From contig NZ_AP018365.1 of NCBI RefSeq assembly GCF_016756395.1, forward strand, positions 5,583,001 through 5,647,000: a stretch of 64,000 bases of DNA. Direction: 5' to 3'. Positions 18,569 through 27,379 of this stretch are shown here, one piece after another (position 1 is the stretch's first letter; every line of letters starts with the position of its first letter). Below the pieces are notes generated by a model. It was not told the DNA's origin and made no database searches. It saw only the letters and a program-made list of their open reading frames with translations. The translations under genes were made by a program, and so were the position numbers. This stretch comes from Streptomyces sp. SN-593. Its GTDB lineage: Bacteria > Actinomycetota > Actinomycetes > Streptomycetales > Streptomycetaceae.

Positions 18569-19309
18569 TCACGCCTTCCGGGTGTCCTTGCGGTAGAGCC
18601 AGGCCGCCGCCCCCGCGAAGAGCAGCAGGTAGACGATCAGGACGGTGACGTCCTTGGCGTGCGGGGAGCTCCCCACCTCGATCGCCTGGCTCACGGCCAC
18701 GTACGGCCGCGCCGGGAGGTAGCCGGCGAGGTTCTGCAGCCACTGCGGGAAACTGTAGATCGGCACCCACAGACCGCCGAGGACCGCCAGGCCGAAGTAG
18801 AAGAGCATGGACACCGGCCGGGCCACGTCCGCGGTGGCCAGGTAGCCGATCGCCACCCCGAGCGCCGCGAAGACCAGGCTGCCGGCCCAGGTGCTGAAGG
18901 CGATCGCCACCCACTGCCAGGCGTCCAGCCGGACGTCCTTCACGGTGCCGCCGATCAGCAGCACCACCAGGATCGAGGGCAGGCTGACGGTGGCCGCGGA
19001 GGCGACCTTCGCGGTGACGTAGCCGCGGCCGGGCAGCGCGGTCAGCCGTAGCTGGCGCACCCAGCCCTTCTCCCGCTCGCGGGCGATCCGCTCGGCGTTG
19101 CCCATCAGCACCGCCGTCATCGCGCCGAACGCGGCCATCGAGACCATCAGGTAGGCCACCGCCGACAGCCCGTGGCCCCCGACCGTGTCGCCCTTCTTGT
19201 AGCTCAGGCCGACCGCCAGGAACAGGAACGCCGGGTACAGCACCGAGAAGAACATGAACTTGCGGTTCCGCAGGGTGCGGGTGATCTCCAGCCGGATCAG
19301 CGTCGTCAT
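18569..19309 (-). CDS. ABC-2 type exporter permease
   Basis: The 246-residue membrane protein has six hydrophobic segments, beginning after the basic MTTLIRLEITRTLRNRKFMF and ending with YLLLFAGAAAWLYRKDTRKA. It overlaps the ATPase gene by 4 nt (ATGA), so channel and ATPase are made together. Export substrate is unknown; such modules next to DesK-like kinases often serve lipid or antimicrobial-peptide export. Confidence 0.9.
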   Translation of the reverse strand: MTTLIRLEITRTLRNRKFMFFSVLYPAFLFLAVGLSYKKGDTVGGHGLSAVAYLMVSMAAFGAMTAVLMGNAERIAREREKGWVRQLRLTALPGRGYVTAKVASAATVSLPSILVVLLIGGTVKDVRLDAWQWVAIAFSTWAGSLVFAALGVAIGYLATADVARPVSMLFYFGLAVLGGLWVPIYSFPQWLQNLAGYLPARPYVAVSQAIEVGSSPHAKDVTVLIVYLLLFAGAAAWLYRKDTRKA

Positions 19310-20277
19310 CGCCGTCCCGCCTCCTCTGCGCTGGTCGCGGCGTCGGTGATGGCGAGGAACGCCTGCTCCAGGCCGAGCCCGGCGACCTCCAGGTTGCGCG
19401 GGTACAGGCCCAGCCCGTAGACCGCGTGCACGGTGGCGTCCGCGTCGTCGGAGCGGATGCGCACGGTCGGGCCGGTCACGTCCAGGCCCACCACGTTCGG
19501 CAGCGCGCGCAGCGCCGCCTCGTCGACGGCGCCGGCCAGGTCGAAGGTGATCCGGCGGGCCCCCGCGCGCGCCTTGATCTCGGCCGCCGTGCCGTCCGCG
19601 ATCAGCCGGCCCCGGTGCAGGACCAGCACGCGGTCCGCGATCGCGTCCGCCTCCTCCAGGTAGTGCGTGGCGAACAGCACCGTACGGCCCCGGTCGACCT
19701 GGGCGCGCATCGTCGCCCAGAACGCCTGCCGCGCGCTCACGTCCATGCCCGTGGTCGGCTCGTCGAGCACGATCAGGTCGTTCTCGCCGGCCGTGGCCAT
19801 CGCGAACCGGACCCGCTGCTCCTGGCCGCCGGAGAGCTTGTTCACCTTCCGGTCCCGGATTCCGGTGAGGTCGGCGGCGGCCAGCACCTGGTCCACCGGG
19901 TACGCCCTCGGGTGCAGGTCGCAGGCGAGCGCGACCAGTTCGCGCACGGTGACCTCCTCCATCAGCCCGCCGCTTTGGAGCATCGCGCCGAGCCGCCCCT
20001 TGGCGATGGCCTGCGCCGGGGTGGAGCCGAACACCCTCACCTCCCCCTGGTCGGCGTTCTTCAGGCCGAGGAGCAGGTCGAGCGCGGTGGACTTGCCGGC
20101 GCCGTTGGGCCCGAGCAGCGCCACCGTCTCGCCGGGGTGCAGTTCCAGGCTCAGTTCGGCCACCGCGCGTACGGCCCCGAAGCTCTTGCCCACGTCCCGG
20201 AAGCTCACCACGGCTTCCCCCGGGGCCCGGCCCCCGCCCTGTGCCTGCGTGTTCGTGCTCACTGATGGTGCGGTCAT
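19306..20277 (-). CDS. ABC exporter ATP-binding protein
   Basis: A 323-residue ATPase of the DRA/CcmA-like group. Walker A is GPNGAGKS (near residue 58), the Q-loop is LQSGGLMEEVTV, and Walker B ends LIVLDEPTTGMDVSARQ. The signature reads LSGGQEQRVRFAMA, with Glu in place of the more usual Gln/Lys between the Gln and the Arg. The C-terminal 90 residues form the regulatory extension common in ABC-2 systems. The start ATG is at 20277. Upstream, overlapping inverted repeats at 20327-20350 are a likely binding site for the linked response regulator. Confidence 0.92.
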   Translation of the reverse strand: MTAPSVSTNTQAQGGGRAPGEAVVSFRDVGKSFGAVRAVAELSLELHPGETVALLGPNGAGKSTALDLLLGLKNADQGEVRVFGSTPAQAIAKGRLGAMLQSGGLMEEVTVRELVALACDLHPRAYPVDQVLAAADLTGIRDRKVNKLSGGQEQRVRFAMATAGENDLIVLDEPTTGMDVSARQAFWATMRAQVDRGRTVLFATHYLEEADAIADRVLVLHRGRLIADGTAAEIKARAGARRITFDLAGAVDEAALRALPNVVGLDVTGPTVRIRSDDADATVHAVYGLGLYPRNLEVAGLGLEQAFLAITDAATSAEEAGRR

Positions 20278-20326
20278 GGCACCACTGTCCCGCGCCGGGC
20301 GGGTCCGGCGGCAGTGCGCCCGGTCG

Positions 20327-20350
20327 TGACATCCGCATGACAGATGTCAT
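20327..20350. promoter_or_regulatory. Overlapping inverted repeats, likely response-regulator operator
   Basis: TGACAT (20327-20332) pairs with ATGTCA (20344-20349) over 11 nt, and ATGACA (20337-20342) pairs with TGTCAT (20345-20350) over 2 nt. The site is 50-73 nt upstream of the exporter ATPase start and in the divergent gap towards the NTF2-like gene. NarL-type regulators bind inverted repeats of this size, so the local regulator at 20894-21508 is the obvious candidate. Confidence 0.55.
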
Positions 20351-20478
20351 ACGGTCCGGCGCCGGGCCGTACGGTGCCGGCCGGGTGCGCCCCGCCACCC
20401 GGCCCGGGTGCCCGGTGCGGGCCGCCCGATCGGCCGAGCCGGTGCGTGACCCGCCGTGCGGGCCGTCGTTGAGCGGGC

Positions 20479-20808
20479 ATGACCAGCCCTGAGCCCCTGC
20501 CGATCCCCGTCGCCGCAGCCCTGGAGGCGGCGGACGCGGGGAACACCGAGGACTTCCTCGCCGCGTTCGCCCCGGACGGCGCGGTGGACGACTGGGGCCG
20601 CGTCTTCCGCGGCCACGACGCCATCCGGCAGTGGAGCGACGCGGAGTTCATCGGCAAGCAGGTCACCCTCCGGGTCACCGGCACCCGCACCGACGACGGC
20701 ACCACGACCGTCTCCACCCGGGTCGGCGGGAACGGCTTCAACGGCCTGTCCGACTTCGCCTTCACCGTCTCCGGCGACCACGTCGAGCTGATGCGCATCA
20801 CCGGGTGA
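20479..20808 (+). CDS. NTF2-like (SnoaL-type) small protein
   Basis: A 109-residue protein with the NTF2-like pattern: an N-terminal helix pair (VAAALEAADAGNTEDFLAAF), then APDGAVDDWGRVFRGHDAIRQW, and a C-terminal beta sheet with long alternating strands. The family includes isomerases, dehydratases and non-enzymatic binding proteins, and no catalytic pair is certain here. It lies in the divergent gap between the exporter operon and the response regulator and is followed by three palindromic repeats (20820-20866). Confidence 0.8.
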   Translation: MTSPEPLPIPVAAALEAADAGNTEDFLAAFAPDGAVDDWGRVFRGHDAIRQWSDAEFIGKQVTLRVTGTRTDDGTTTVSTRVGGNGFNGLSDFAFTVSGDHVELMRITG

Positions 20809-20819
20809 CCGCCCGCCCC

Positions 20820-20866
20820 GGGTCCGGACCCCGCCCCGGGTCCGGACCCCGCCCGGGTCCGGATCC
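20820..20866 (+). repeat. Three near-identical palindromic repeats between NTF2-like gene and response regulator
   Basis: The 12-bp palindrome GGGTCCGGACCC occurs at 20820-20831 and 20838-20849, with a one-base variant at 20855-20866; unit spacing is 18 and 17 bp. Each copy can fold on itself or pair with another copy. Position after one stop and before the next start suggests a terminator or an mRNA structure ahead of the regulator gene. Confidence 0.7.
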
Positions 20867-20893
20867 GGCCGCGGGAGCCGCTAACCTGCCGGG

Positions 20894-21508
20894 GTGACGG
20901 GGATCATCCGGGTTCTGCTGGCCGACGACCAGTCGATGGTCCGGGAGGCGCTGGCCACGCTCCTCGGCCTTGAGGAGGACATCGAGGTCGTGGCGCAGGT
21001 CGCGCGGGGCGACGAGGTGGTGGCCGCGGTGCTGGAGCACCGGCCCGACGTGGCGCTGCTCGACATCGAGATGCCCGGGCTGACCGGTATCGAGGCGGCC
21101 GGCCGGGTCCGCGAGGCGGCTCCGGCGGTGAAGGTCGTCATCGTGACCACCTTCGGCCGGCCCGGGTACCTGCGGCGCGCGATGGAGTCGGGCGCGCAGG
21201 CGTTCCTCGTGAAGGACGCGCCCGCCTCCCAACTCGCCGACGCGGTGCGGCGGGTGCTGGCCGGCGAGCGCGTGATCGACCCCTCGCTGGCCGCGGCCGC
21301 GCTGGCGGAGGGCGCGGACCCGCTCACCGGACGCGAACGCGAGGTGCTCAACGCCGCCGCCGACGGCTCGGTCAACGCGGAGATCGCGCGGCGGCTGCTG
21401 CTGTCCGAGGGCACCGTGCGGAACTACCTGTCCACCGCCATCCAGAAGACGGGCGCCCGCAACCGGGCGGAGGCGGTGCGGATCGCCCGTGAGAAGGGCT
21501 GGCTCTGA
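20894..21508 (+). CDS. NarL/LuxR family response regulator
   Basis: A 204-residue two-component regulator. The receiver domain has the acidic pair Asp11/Asp12, phospho-acceptor Asp57 (LLDIEMPG), a Thr in VTTFG, and the conserved Lys in FLVKDAP. The DNA-binding domain is a LuxR-type HTH (LTGREREVLNAAADGSVNAEIARRL, then SEGTVRNYLS). The start is GTG at 20894. It is the probable partner of the kinase at 17346-18563, and by DesR analogy would bind the inverted repeats at 20327-20350 to control the exporter operon. Confidence 0.92.
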   Translation: MTGIIRVLLADDQSMVREALATLLGLEEDIEVVAQVARGDEVVAAVLEHRPDVALLDIEMPGLTGIEAAGRVREAAPAVKVVIVTTFGRPGYLRRAMESGAQAFLVKDAPASQLADAVRRVLAGERVIDPSLAAAALAEGADPLTGREREVLNAAADGSVNAEIARRLLLSEGTVRNYLSTAIQKTGARNRAEAVRIAREKGWL

Positions 21509-21535
21509 CCCCTTCGGGCGCCCCTGCCCGCGGGG

Positions 21536-22420
21536 TCAGTTCAGCCGGGCCCGCGCCGCACGCGCCTGCGTACGGATGGCGGCCGCGGTCTCCGGGTCGA
21601 ACGAGCCGATCACCTCGGCGTACTCCTCCATCTCCGCGGCGCCGCCCAGGAAGTCGCCCATCTGCACCAGCACCTGCGCCCGCTCGTAGCGCAGCCGCGC
21701 CGGGTGGCGGGGGAGGAGCAGCGTCAGGTCGAGGGACCACAGTTGGACGGGGAGCCGCTCGGGCCGCGGCGCCGCCCAGGCCCGGATGTTGTTGAGCACG
21801 CGGCGGACGATGTCGAGCGTGTCCGCGGCGGCGGGGGCGTACGGCGCGGGCCCGCCCGTACGCCCGCGGACGCCGCCGAGCGCGCCCGCCGTCAGCCGCT
21901 CGGCGTCCGGCCCGGACAGCACGCGTCCCGCGTCGAACGGATCGACCAGGACGTACGGTGCCGGGCCCGTCCCGCCCTCCGGCCCGAACCGCCCGCCGTC
22001 CGGATCCAGGTCGCCCAGCGCCACCACGAAGTGCCCGGGCAGCCCCACCCCGTGGACCGGCGCCCCCGCGCGCCGTGCCACCTCCATCCACACCACCGAC
22101 AGCAGGATCGGCAGGCCGCGCCGCCGCCGCAGCACCTCCTGGAGCAGCGACGACGACAGCCGCCCGTAGTCCGAGGGCGTGCCGTGGAAGCCGTGCCCGG
22201 CGCCCAGCACCCGGCCGAGCCCCCGCGCCCACTCCAGCGGGGTGGCCGCACCGTAGGGGAGCAGCCCGGCCAGCCGGTCCAGCTCGATCTGGGCGAGGTC
22301 GGCGACCGGGCCGTCCAGCGCGGGGTCGGCCTCCGCGCCGATCAGCAGGCACAGCTCCGCCAGGTCGGGCCGCTCCTCGCGGGCGGCGGCGGCGAACCGT
22401 TCGCGTACCGAGGACGTCAT
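21536..22420 (-). CDS. SirB1/transglutaminase-like family protein
   Basis: A 294-residue cytosolic protein. The N-terminal two thirds match the SirB1 N-terminal transglutaminase-like family: the region LLQEVLRRRRGLPILLSVVWMEVARRAGAPVHGVGLPGHFVVAL carries the His of the papain-like core but has Ile/Leu where a catalytic Cys would be expected. The last 100 residues look like a pair of tetratricopeptide-like helices (RYERAQVLVQMGDFLGGAAEMEEY). Function is unknown in actinobacteria. It starts inside the stop of the acetyltransferase gene (ATGA), so the two are coupled. Confidence 0.8.
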   Translation of the reverse strand: MTSSVRERFAAAAREERPDLAELCLLIGAEADPALDGPVADLAQIELDRLAGLLPYGAATPLEWARGLGRVLGAGHGFHGTPSDYGRLSSSLLQEVLRRRRGLPILLSVVWMEVARRAGAPVHGVGLPGHFVVALGDLDPDGGRFGPEGGTGPAPYVLVDPFDAGRVLSGPDAERLTAGALGGVRGRTGGPAPYAPAAADTLDIVRRVLNNIRAWAAPRPERLPVQLWSLDLTLLLPRHPARLRYERAQVLVQMGDFLGGAAEMEEYAEVIGSFDPETAAAIRTQARAARARLN

Positions 22421-23484
22421 GCCGGGGAGCGCCGGTAGTGGTAGCGGTGGTGGTCGGTGAAGCCCAGCCCGTCGTAGAGCGCCCGGGCGGCGGCGTTGTC
22501 CGCCTCCACCTGGAGGTAGGCGGCCCGCGCTCCCTCGTCGTACGCCCGGCGGGCCAGCGCGCCCATCACCGCGGTGGCCAGGCCCCGGCGGCGCTGCCCG
22601 GGCGCCACCTCGACCGCGCCGAACAGCACCCAGGGCCCCTCGACGACGGCCCGGCCGATGGCGCCGGGCGCGCCGGCGAACCACACCGACGGACCGCCGG
22701 AGACCACCCGGAGCGCGGCGTCGGCGAGTTCGCCGGTGCGGTGGTAGGCGGCGAGCCACGCCGCGTCCGGCGCCCGGGACAGCTCCACGCCGGCGCCCGG
22801 CGGCTCCGGCAGGTCCGTCAGCGGCCCCAGCGGCGCGGTACGCACCAGGGTGTCCGCCTCGTGGGTCCACCCCGCGCGCGCCACCTCGTCCGCGTAGGGA
22901 GAGGAGTCGGGCACCTGGAGGAGCGGCGCGAGGCCGCGCTCCCGGTACCAGCGGGTGACGGCCGCCAGGGCCCGGGGCAGCGGCACGCCCGGGTCGCCGG
23001 TCACCAGCACGGAGTTCGCCCGCCGGGTGAAGCCGCCCGCCGCGCGCAGCGTCCACCCGCCCAGCGGCGCCGACTCCACCGCCGGCCAGGCCCGCGACGC
23101 CACCGCCTCGATCTCCTCGGCGGTCACCACCGGGACGCCGGACCCACCGGCGTCTCCTGCCCTACCGGTCCCGTACGCCCCTTCCGACACGCCCGGCGCC
23201 ACCGCCGCTCCCGCCCCTCGCCCGCCGGCGCCGCGCCGCTCGGGCGCGGGCGGCACCACCTTCCCCGCCACCAGCGTCTCCTCCCCGATCCGCACCGTCT
23301 CCCCGGTCCGCCGAGTGACGCAGACCACTCCCGTATCCCAGGATGCGAGAACACCGACCGTATCGGTGAACGTAGGATGCCCGTCGGTAACCTGGATCAC
23401 CTGGCGGACCGAGACGCGTTTTCCCACGTCAGCGGGGGTGATCCGGATTTCGAGTCGAACCCCGGACGAGAAATCCCCTGGCAT
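22417..23484 (-). CDS. GNAT acetyltransferase, Rv0428c-like, with N-terminal SH3-like domain
   Basis: A 355-residue protein. Residues 1-80 form a small beta-rich domain (VGKRVSVRQVIQVTDG, VGVLASWDTGVVCVTRRTGETVRI), separated by a Gly/Ala/Pro-rich linker (80-115) from a GNAT domain. The acetyl-CoA loop is seen as VAPGQRRRGLATAVM (V/I-x-x-x-Q/R-x-x-G-x-G/A), and the C-terminus has the common ALYDGLGF ending. The layout matches mycobacterial Rv0428c. The ATG at 23484 has GGAGGGG 7 nt upstream. It is divergent from the ferredoxin gene. Acceptor unknown. Confidence 0.85.
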   Translation of the reverse strand: MPGDFSSGVRLEIRITPADVGKRVSVRQVIQVTDGHPTFTDTVGVLASWDTGVVCVTRRTGETVRIGEETLVAGKVVPPAPERRGAGGRGAGAAVAPGVSEGAYGTGRAGDAGGSGVPVVTAEEIEAVASRAWPAVESAPLGGWTLRAAGGFTRRANSVLVTGDPGVPLPRALAAVTRWYRERGLAPLLQVPDSSPYADEVARAGWTHEADTLVRTAPLGPLTDLPEPPGAGVELSRAPDAAWLAAYHRTGELADAALRVVSGGPSVWFAGAPGAIGRAVVEGPWVLFGAVEVAPGQRRRGLATAVMGALARRAYDEGARAAYLQVEADNAAARALYDGLGFTDHHRYHYRRSPA

Positions 23485-23592
23485 GCGTGCCCCTCCTGTT
23501 CGGAACGTGCCCAGGAACGGAGATACTAGGTGCGGGCATCGACGACGCCGCGCTCCCGCGCGAGATGAGCCCTACCGAGGAGGAACGACAGC

Positions 23593-23913
23593 GTGACCTA
23601 CGTCATCGCGCAGCCTTGTGTCGACGTCAAGGACAAGGCGTGCATCGAAGAGTGCCCGGTCGACTGCATCTACGAGGGCTCACGGTCCTTGTACATCCAT
23701 CCGGACGAGTGTGTCGACTGCGGCGCGTGTGAGCCGGTTTGCCCGGTCGAGGCGATCTTCTACGAGGACGACACCCCGGAGGAGTGGAAGGACTACTACA
23801 AGGCCAACGTGGAGTTCTTCGACGAGCTCGGCTCGCCGGGCGGGGCCTCGAAGCTCGGGCTCATCGAGCGCGACCACCCCTTCGTCGCGGAACTGCCGCC
23901 GCAGAACCAGTGA
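23593..23913 (+). CDS. fdxA: Seven-iron ferredoxin FdxA
   Basis: A 106-residue electron carrier with one [3Fe-4S] and one [4Fe-4S] cluster. Cys9, Cys17 and Cys50 should hold the first, and Cys21, Cys40, Cys43 and Cys46 the second, with Cys25 extra, as in Azotobacter-type ferredoxins. The rest, including EEWKDYYKANVEFFDELGSPGGASK, is the usual C-terminal extension. The GTG at 23593 follows GAGGAGGAAC. The adjacent aminotransferase gene downstream is the common actinobacterial neighbour. A strong hairpin follows at 23945-23982. Confidence 0.96.
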   Translation: MTYVIAQPCVDVKDKACIEECPVDCIYEGSRSLYIHPDECVDCGACEPVCPVEAIFYEDDTPEEWKDYYKANVEFFDELGSPGGASKLGLIERDHPFVAELPPQNQ

Positions 23914-23944
23914 CCCGGTGACCGACCCCCGGAGCTGACGACCG

Positions 23945-23982
23945 CCGGGCCCCGTAGCGGCAGCGCCGCTGTCGGGGCCCGG
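23945..23982 (+). terminator. Hairpin after fdxA
   Basis: A 10-bp GC stem (23945-23954 with 23973-23982) extended by internal pairing, 32 nt after the fdxA stop and 43 nt before the dapC start. It would separate ferredoxin mRNA from the aminotransferase message. Confidence 0.65.
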
Positions 23983-24024
23983 TGTGCTGTGCCACCGTAC
24001 GAACCACCTGCGAGAGTGAGCCCG

Positions 24025-25122
24025 TTGAGCATCTCCGCCCGCCTTCCGGTCTTCCCCTGGGACCGCCTGGAGCCCTACCTGGACACGGCGGCCGCGCACC
24101 CCGACGGGGTGGTCGACCTGTCCGTCGGCACTCCGGTGGACCCCGTCCCCGAGGTGATCCGGCAGGCGCTGGCCGCCGCCGCGGACAGCCCCGGCTACCC
24201 GCTCACCTACGGCACGGCCGCGCTGCGGGAGGCCGCCGCGCAGTACCTGCGGGAGTGGCACGGCGTCAGCGGGGCGGCCCCGGCGCACATCCTGCCGCTG
24301 ATCGGCTCCAAGGAACTGGTCGGCTGGCTGCCCACCCTGCTCGACCTCCGGGAGGGCGACCAGGTCGGCTACCCCGCGCTCGCCTACCCGACCTACGAGA
24401 TCGGGGCGCTCATCGCCCGCGCGGGGGCGGCCCGCTACGACGACCCGGTCGCCGACCTCGACCCGGTCCGGACCCGGCTGCTCTGGCTCAACAGCCCCTC
24501 CAACCCGACCGGCCGCGTGCTTCCGGCCGCCGAACTGCGCCGGATCGTGGCGTGGGCCCGCGAGCACGGCATCCTCGTCGTCTCCGACGAGTGCTACATC
24601 GAACTGGGCTGGGAGGGCACCGAGCCGGTCTCCGTGCTGCACCCCGACGTCTGCGGCGACAGCCACGACGGGCTGGTCGCCGTGCACTCCCTGTCCAAGC
24701 GGTCCAACTTCGCCGGCTACCGGGGGGCCTTCCTCGCCGGCGACCCCGCGGTCGTGGCGGAACTCCTCGGGGTGCGCAAGCACGCGGGGATGATCGTTCC
24801 CCAGCCGGTGCAGGCGGCGATGACCGCCGCGCTCGGCGACCGTGCGCACGCGGTGGAGCAGAAGGAGCGGTACGCCCGGCGCCGCGCCGCGCTGCGCGGC
24901 GCCTTCGAGGCCGCGGGATTCCGGGTCGAGCACAGCGAGGCCAGCCTCTACCTGTGGGCGACCCGGGACGAGGAGTGCTGGCAGACCGTGGGGGACCTGG
25001 CCAAGCACGGCGTCCTCGTCGCCCCCGGCGAGTTCTACGGTCCCGCCGGACGGAACTTCGTCCGCGTCGCCTTCACCGCCACCGACGAGCGCGTGGCCGC
25101 GGCGGTCTCCCGCCTGGGCTGA
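24025..25122 (+). CDS. dapC: Succinyldiaminopimelate transaminase (DapC)
   Basis: A 365-residue PLP enzyme of aminotransferase fold type I. It is expected to convert N-succinyl-L-2-amino-6-ketopimelate to N-succinyl-LL-DAP with glutamate in lysine and peptidoglycan synthesis. Motifs include the substrate-binding WLNSPSNPTGR, the Asp and Tyr of VVSDECYIELGWEG and the PLP Lys in HSLSKRSNFAGYR. The fdxA-dapC-dapE neighbourhood supports this name over a general aspartate aminotransferase. The TTG at 24025 gives MSISARLPVFPWDRL, the usual beginning, with GAGAG about 9 nt upstream; GTG at 24016 is the main alternative. Confidence 0.88.
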   Translation: MSISARLPVFPWDRLEPYLDTAAAHPDGVVDLSVGTPVDPVPEVIRQALAAAADSPGYPLTYGTAALREAAAQYLREWHGVSGAAPAHILPLIGSKELVGWLPTLLDLREGDQVGYPALAYPTYEIGALIARAGAARYDDPVADLDPVRTRLLWLNSPSNPTGRVLPAAELRRIVAWAREHGILVVSDECYIELGWEGTEPVSVLHPDVCGDSHDGLVAVHSLSKRSNFAGYRGAFLAGDPAVVAELLGVRKHAGMIVPQPVQAAMTAALGDRAHAVEQKERYARRRAALRGAFEAAGFRVEHSEASLYLWATRDEECWQTVGDLAKHGVLVAPGEFYGPAGRNFVRVAFTATDERVAAAVSRLG

Positions 25123-25224
25123 CCCTCCGGCGCGGGTGGTCCGCCGCTTCGGGGACCACCCGCCGGGGCGGGCCAGCGGCGGGCCGCCTCCAGGAGGCGA
25201 GGGTGCGCCGTCGCCGGGGCGCCC

Positions 25225-26178
25225 TCAGGAGGTGACGGTGATGCGGACCACCGTGTCGGCGGCCGGCGCGGACGCCCCCGCCGCCTTCGTGCCGCCCTTG
25301 TCCGCCACCTTCTGCCACCCCTTGCCGGACTTCGCCGCCTGCCAGCGCACGTCGCCGAAGGCCACCTGTTCCACCTTCAGGTCGTGCGCGTGCGCCACCG
25401 CCCACTGCGCCACCTGCCAGCCGCGCTGCTCACCCTGGCCCGCAGCGGCGGTCCCCGACGGGACGGAGGGCACCGCGACCGTGCGCGGCAGGCTGTCGTC
25501 GTGCGGCTTCACCTGGCCGCCGAACTCCCGCTCCAGCCGCGCCGTCACCTTCGCGGGGTCGCCCAGCCGCCCGCCGGCGCTGTAGGCGGTGTCCGCGCCG
25601 GTGGTGCAGCTCAGCGCCCCGCTCTCCTGCCCGGTCAGCGCGGCGGCCAGGGAGGTGGCGTCCTGCTCGTGCTGCGCGTACGCCTCCGGGTAGCCGCTGC
25701 GCTGCACCTCCTGCGCCGCCACGGTCACCGGGAGCTTGGTGTACCCCTGGATCTTGACCAGGCTGTCGTAGAACGCGTTCGAGGCGTAGACCGGGTCCTG
25801 GATTTGCTGGACGGTGCCCCAGCCCTGGGACGGGCGCTGCTGGAAGAGCCCGAGGGAGTCGCGGTCGCCGTGGTCGAGGTTGTGAAGCTGGGACTCCTGG
25901 AGCGCGGTGGCCAGCGCTATCGTCACCGCGCGTTCGGGCAGGCCGCGGGACATCGCCACGGCGGCGATCGTCGCGGCGTTGCCCGCCTGGTCCTGGTCGA
26001 GGTCCAGGTCGTTGCCGTCGGTCTTGACGGTGCAGCCGGCGGCGGCCGGGTTGTTGCCGATCTCGACGCGGTAGGCGATGTAGCCGCCGACGGCGAGCAG
26101 CACGACGAGTCCGGCGGTCAGGCGCAGGCCGCAGCCGCGCCTCTTCTTCTCGTTCGCGGGGGACGGCGCATCGGGCAC
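25225..26178 (-). CDS. Membrane-anchored lysozyme/transglycosylase-like protein
   Basis: A 317-residue protein with a short basic N-terminus (NEKKRRGC) and one hydrophobic anchor (about residues 17-37), then an extracytoplasmic part. The stretch ALATALQESQLHNL followed by GDRDSLGLFQQRPSQGWGT is the pattern seen in actinobacterial lysozyme-like proteins; the Glu of ALQES is the likely catalytic acid. The C-terminal half contains an Ala/Gly-rich linker and a small domain ending TVVRITVTS. The start GTG at 26178 was chosen as nearest to the membrane anchor; an open frame continues far upstream only because of codon bias against the dapE gene. A cell-wall role is inference. Confidence 0.75.
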   Translation of the reverse strand: MPDAPSPANEKKRRGCGLRLTAGLVVLLAVGGYIAYRVEIGNNPAAAGCTVKTDGNDLDLDQDQAGNAATIAAVAMSRGLPERAVTIALATALQESQLHNLDHGDRDSLGLFQQRPSQGWGTVQQIQDPVYASNAFYDSLVKIQGYTKLPVTVAAQEVQRSGYPEAYAQHEQDATSLAAALTGQESGALSCTTGADTAYSAGGRLGDPAKVTARLEREFGGQVKPHDDSLPRTVAVPSVPSGTAAAGQGEQRGWQVAQWAVAHAHDLKVEQVAFGDVRWQAAKSGKGWQKVADKGGTKAAGASAPAADTVVRITVTS

Positions 26179-26283
26179 GCCCGAACCATACCGAAGTCGG
26201 GGCCCGCTCCCCGCCCTTCCGCCCGCTCGCCCGTTGCCGGGCCGGCCGCCGGCGCGGCGCGGCACGGCCCTTAGGGTGGCGGG

Positions 26284-27351
26284 ATGGGAAACGGTCTGGA
26301 TCTTGAGCAGGACGTCGCCGCGCTGACGGCGCAGCTCGTGGACGTGCGGTCGGTGAGCCGGGAGGAGGGGGAGCTGGCCGACCTGGTGGAGGCGGCGCTG
26401 GCCGCGCTGCCGCACCTGCGGGTGGACCGGGACGGCCACGCGGTGGTGGCGAGGACCGGGCTCGGCCGGGCCGAACGCGTGGTGCTGGCTGGCCACCTGG
26501 ACACCGTGCCGATCGCGGACAACCTGCCCTCGCGGCTGGACGCGGACGGCGTGCTGTGGGGCTGCGGCACCTCCGACATGAAGGCGGGCGTCGCGGTGCA
26601 GCTGAAGCTGGCCGCCGGCCTGCCGGCCCCCAACCGCGACCTGACCTTCGTCTTCTACGACGCGGAGGAGATCGCCGCCGAGTTCAACGGCCTGAAGCGG
26701 CTGGCCGACCGCCATCCGGACTGGCTCGCCGGCGACTTCGCGGTGCTGATGGAGCCCACCGACGGCCGGGTGGACGGCGGCTGCCAGGGCACCCTGCGGG
26801 TCCAGGTGCGGACCACCGGCCGCCGCGCCCACTCCGCCCGTAGCTGGCTGGGCGAGAACGCCATCCACAAGGCCGCCCCGATCCTGGCCCGGCTGGCGGC
26901 GTACGAGCCGCGCCGGGTGGAGATCGACGGCCTGGTCTACCCGGAGGGCCTGAACGCGGTGCTGATCGAGGGCGGCCACGCCGGGAACGTCATCCCGGAC
27001 AGCTGCGCGGTCACCGTCAACTACCGCTTCGCGCCGGACCAGAGCGAGGACGAGGCGCTGGAGCGGGTGCGCGGGGTCTTCGACGGCTTCGAGGTGGTGC
27101 TCACCGACAGCGCGCCGGGCGCGCTGCCCGGCCTGTCGCAGCCGGCCGCGGCCGCGTTCGTCGAGGCGATCGGCACCCCGCCGGCCGCCAAGGAGGCGTG
27201 GACGGACGTCGCGCGCTTCTCCGCGCTCGGCGTGCCCGCGGTGAACTACGGCCCGGGCGACCCGACGCTCGCGCACACCCGTGAGGAGCACGTGCGGACC
27301 GCCGCCGTCCGGGAGGCCGAGCGCAAGCTGCGGCAGTGGCTCACCGCGTAG
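26284..27351 (+). CDS. dapE: Succinyl-diaminopimelate desuccinylase (DapE)
   Basis: A 355-residue M20-family zinc hydrolase that removes succinate from N-succinyl-LL-DAP, giving LL-DAP for cell wall (LL-type in streptomycetes) and lysine. Metal-binding and catalytic residues are seen in [32 protein letters not shown] and LAHTREEHV. The dimerisation domain lies between about residues 175 and 290. The ATG at 26284 directly follows GGTGGCGGG. Together with DapC nearby it supports the succinylase branch. A long hairpin follows at 27380-27422. Confidence 0.95.
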   Translation: MGNGLDLEQDVAALTAQLVDVRSVSREEGELADLVEAALAALPHLRVDRDGHAVVARTGLGRAERVVLAGHLDTVPIADNLPSRLDADGVLWGCGTSDMKAGVAVQLKLAAGLPAPNRDLTFVFYDAEEIAAEFNGLKRLADRHPDWLAGDFAVLMEPTDGRVDGGCQGTLRVQVRTTGRRAHSARSWLGENAIHKAAPILARLAAYEPRRVEIDGLVYPEGLNAVLIEGGHAGNVIPDSCAVTVNYRFAPDQSEDEALERVRGVFDGFEVVLTDSAPGALPGLSQPAAAAFVEAIGTPPAAKEAWTDVARFSALGVPAVNYGPGDPTLAHTREEHVRTAAVREAERKLRQWLTA

Positions 27352-27379
27352 CCCCCGCGCCCTGTGGCCCCGCCTCCCG

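Noticed and set aside
26179-27291. Upstream extension of the lysozyme-like gene to 27291
   Set aside because: The added part is antisense to dapE, whose active-site motifs are complete; the GTG at 26178 directly before the membrane anchor is the sensible start.
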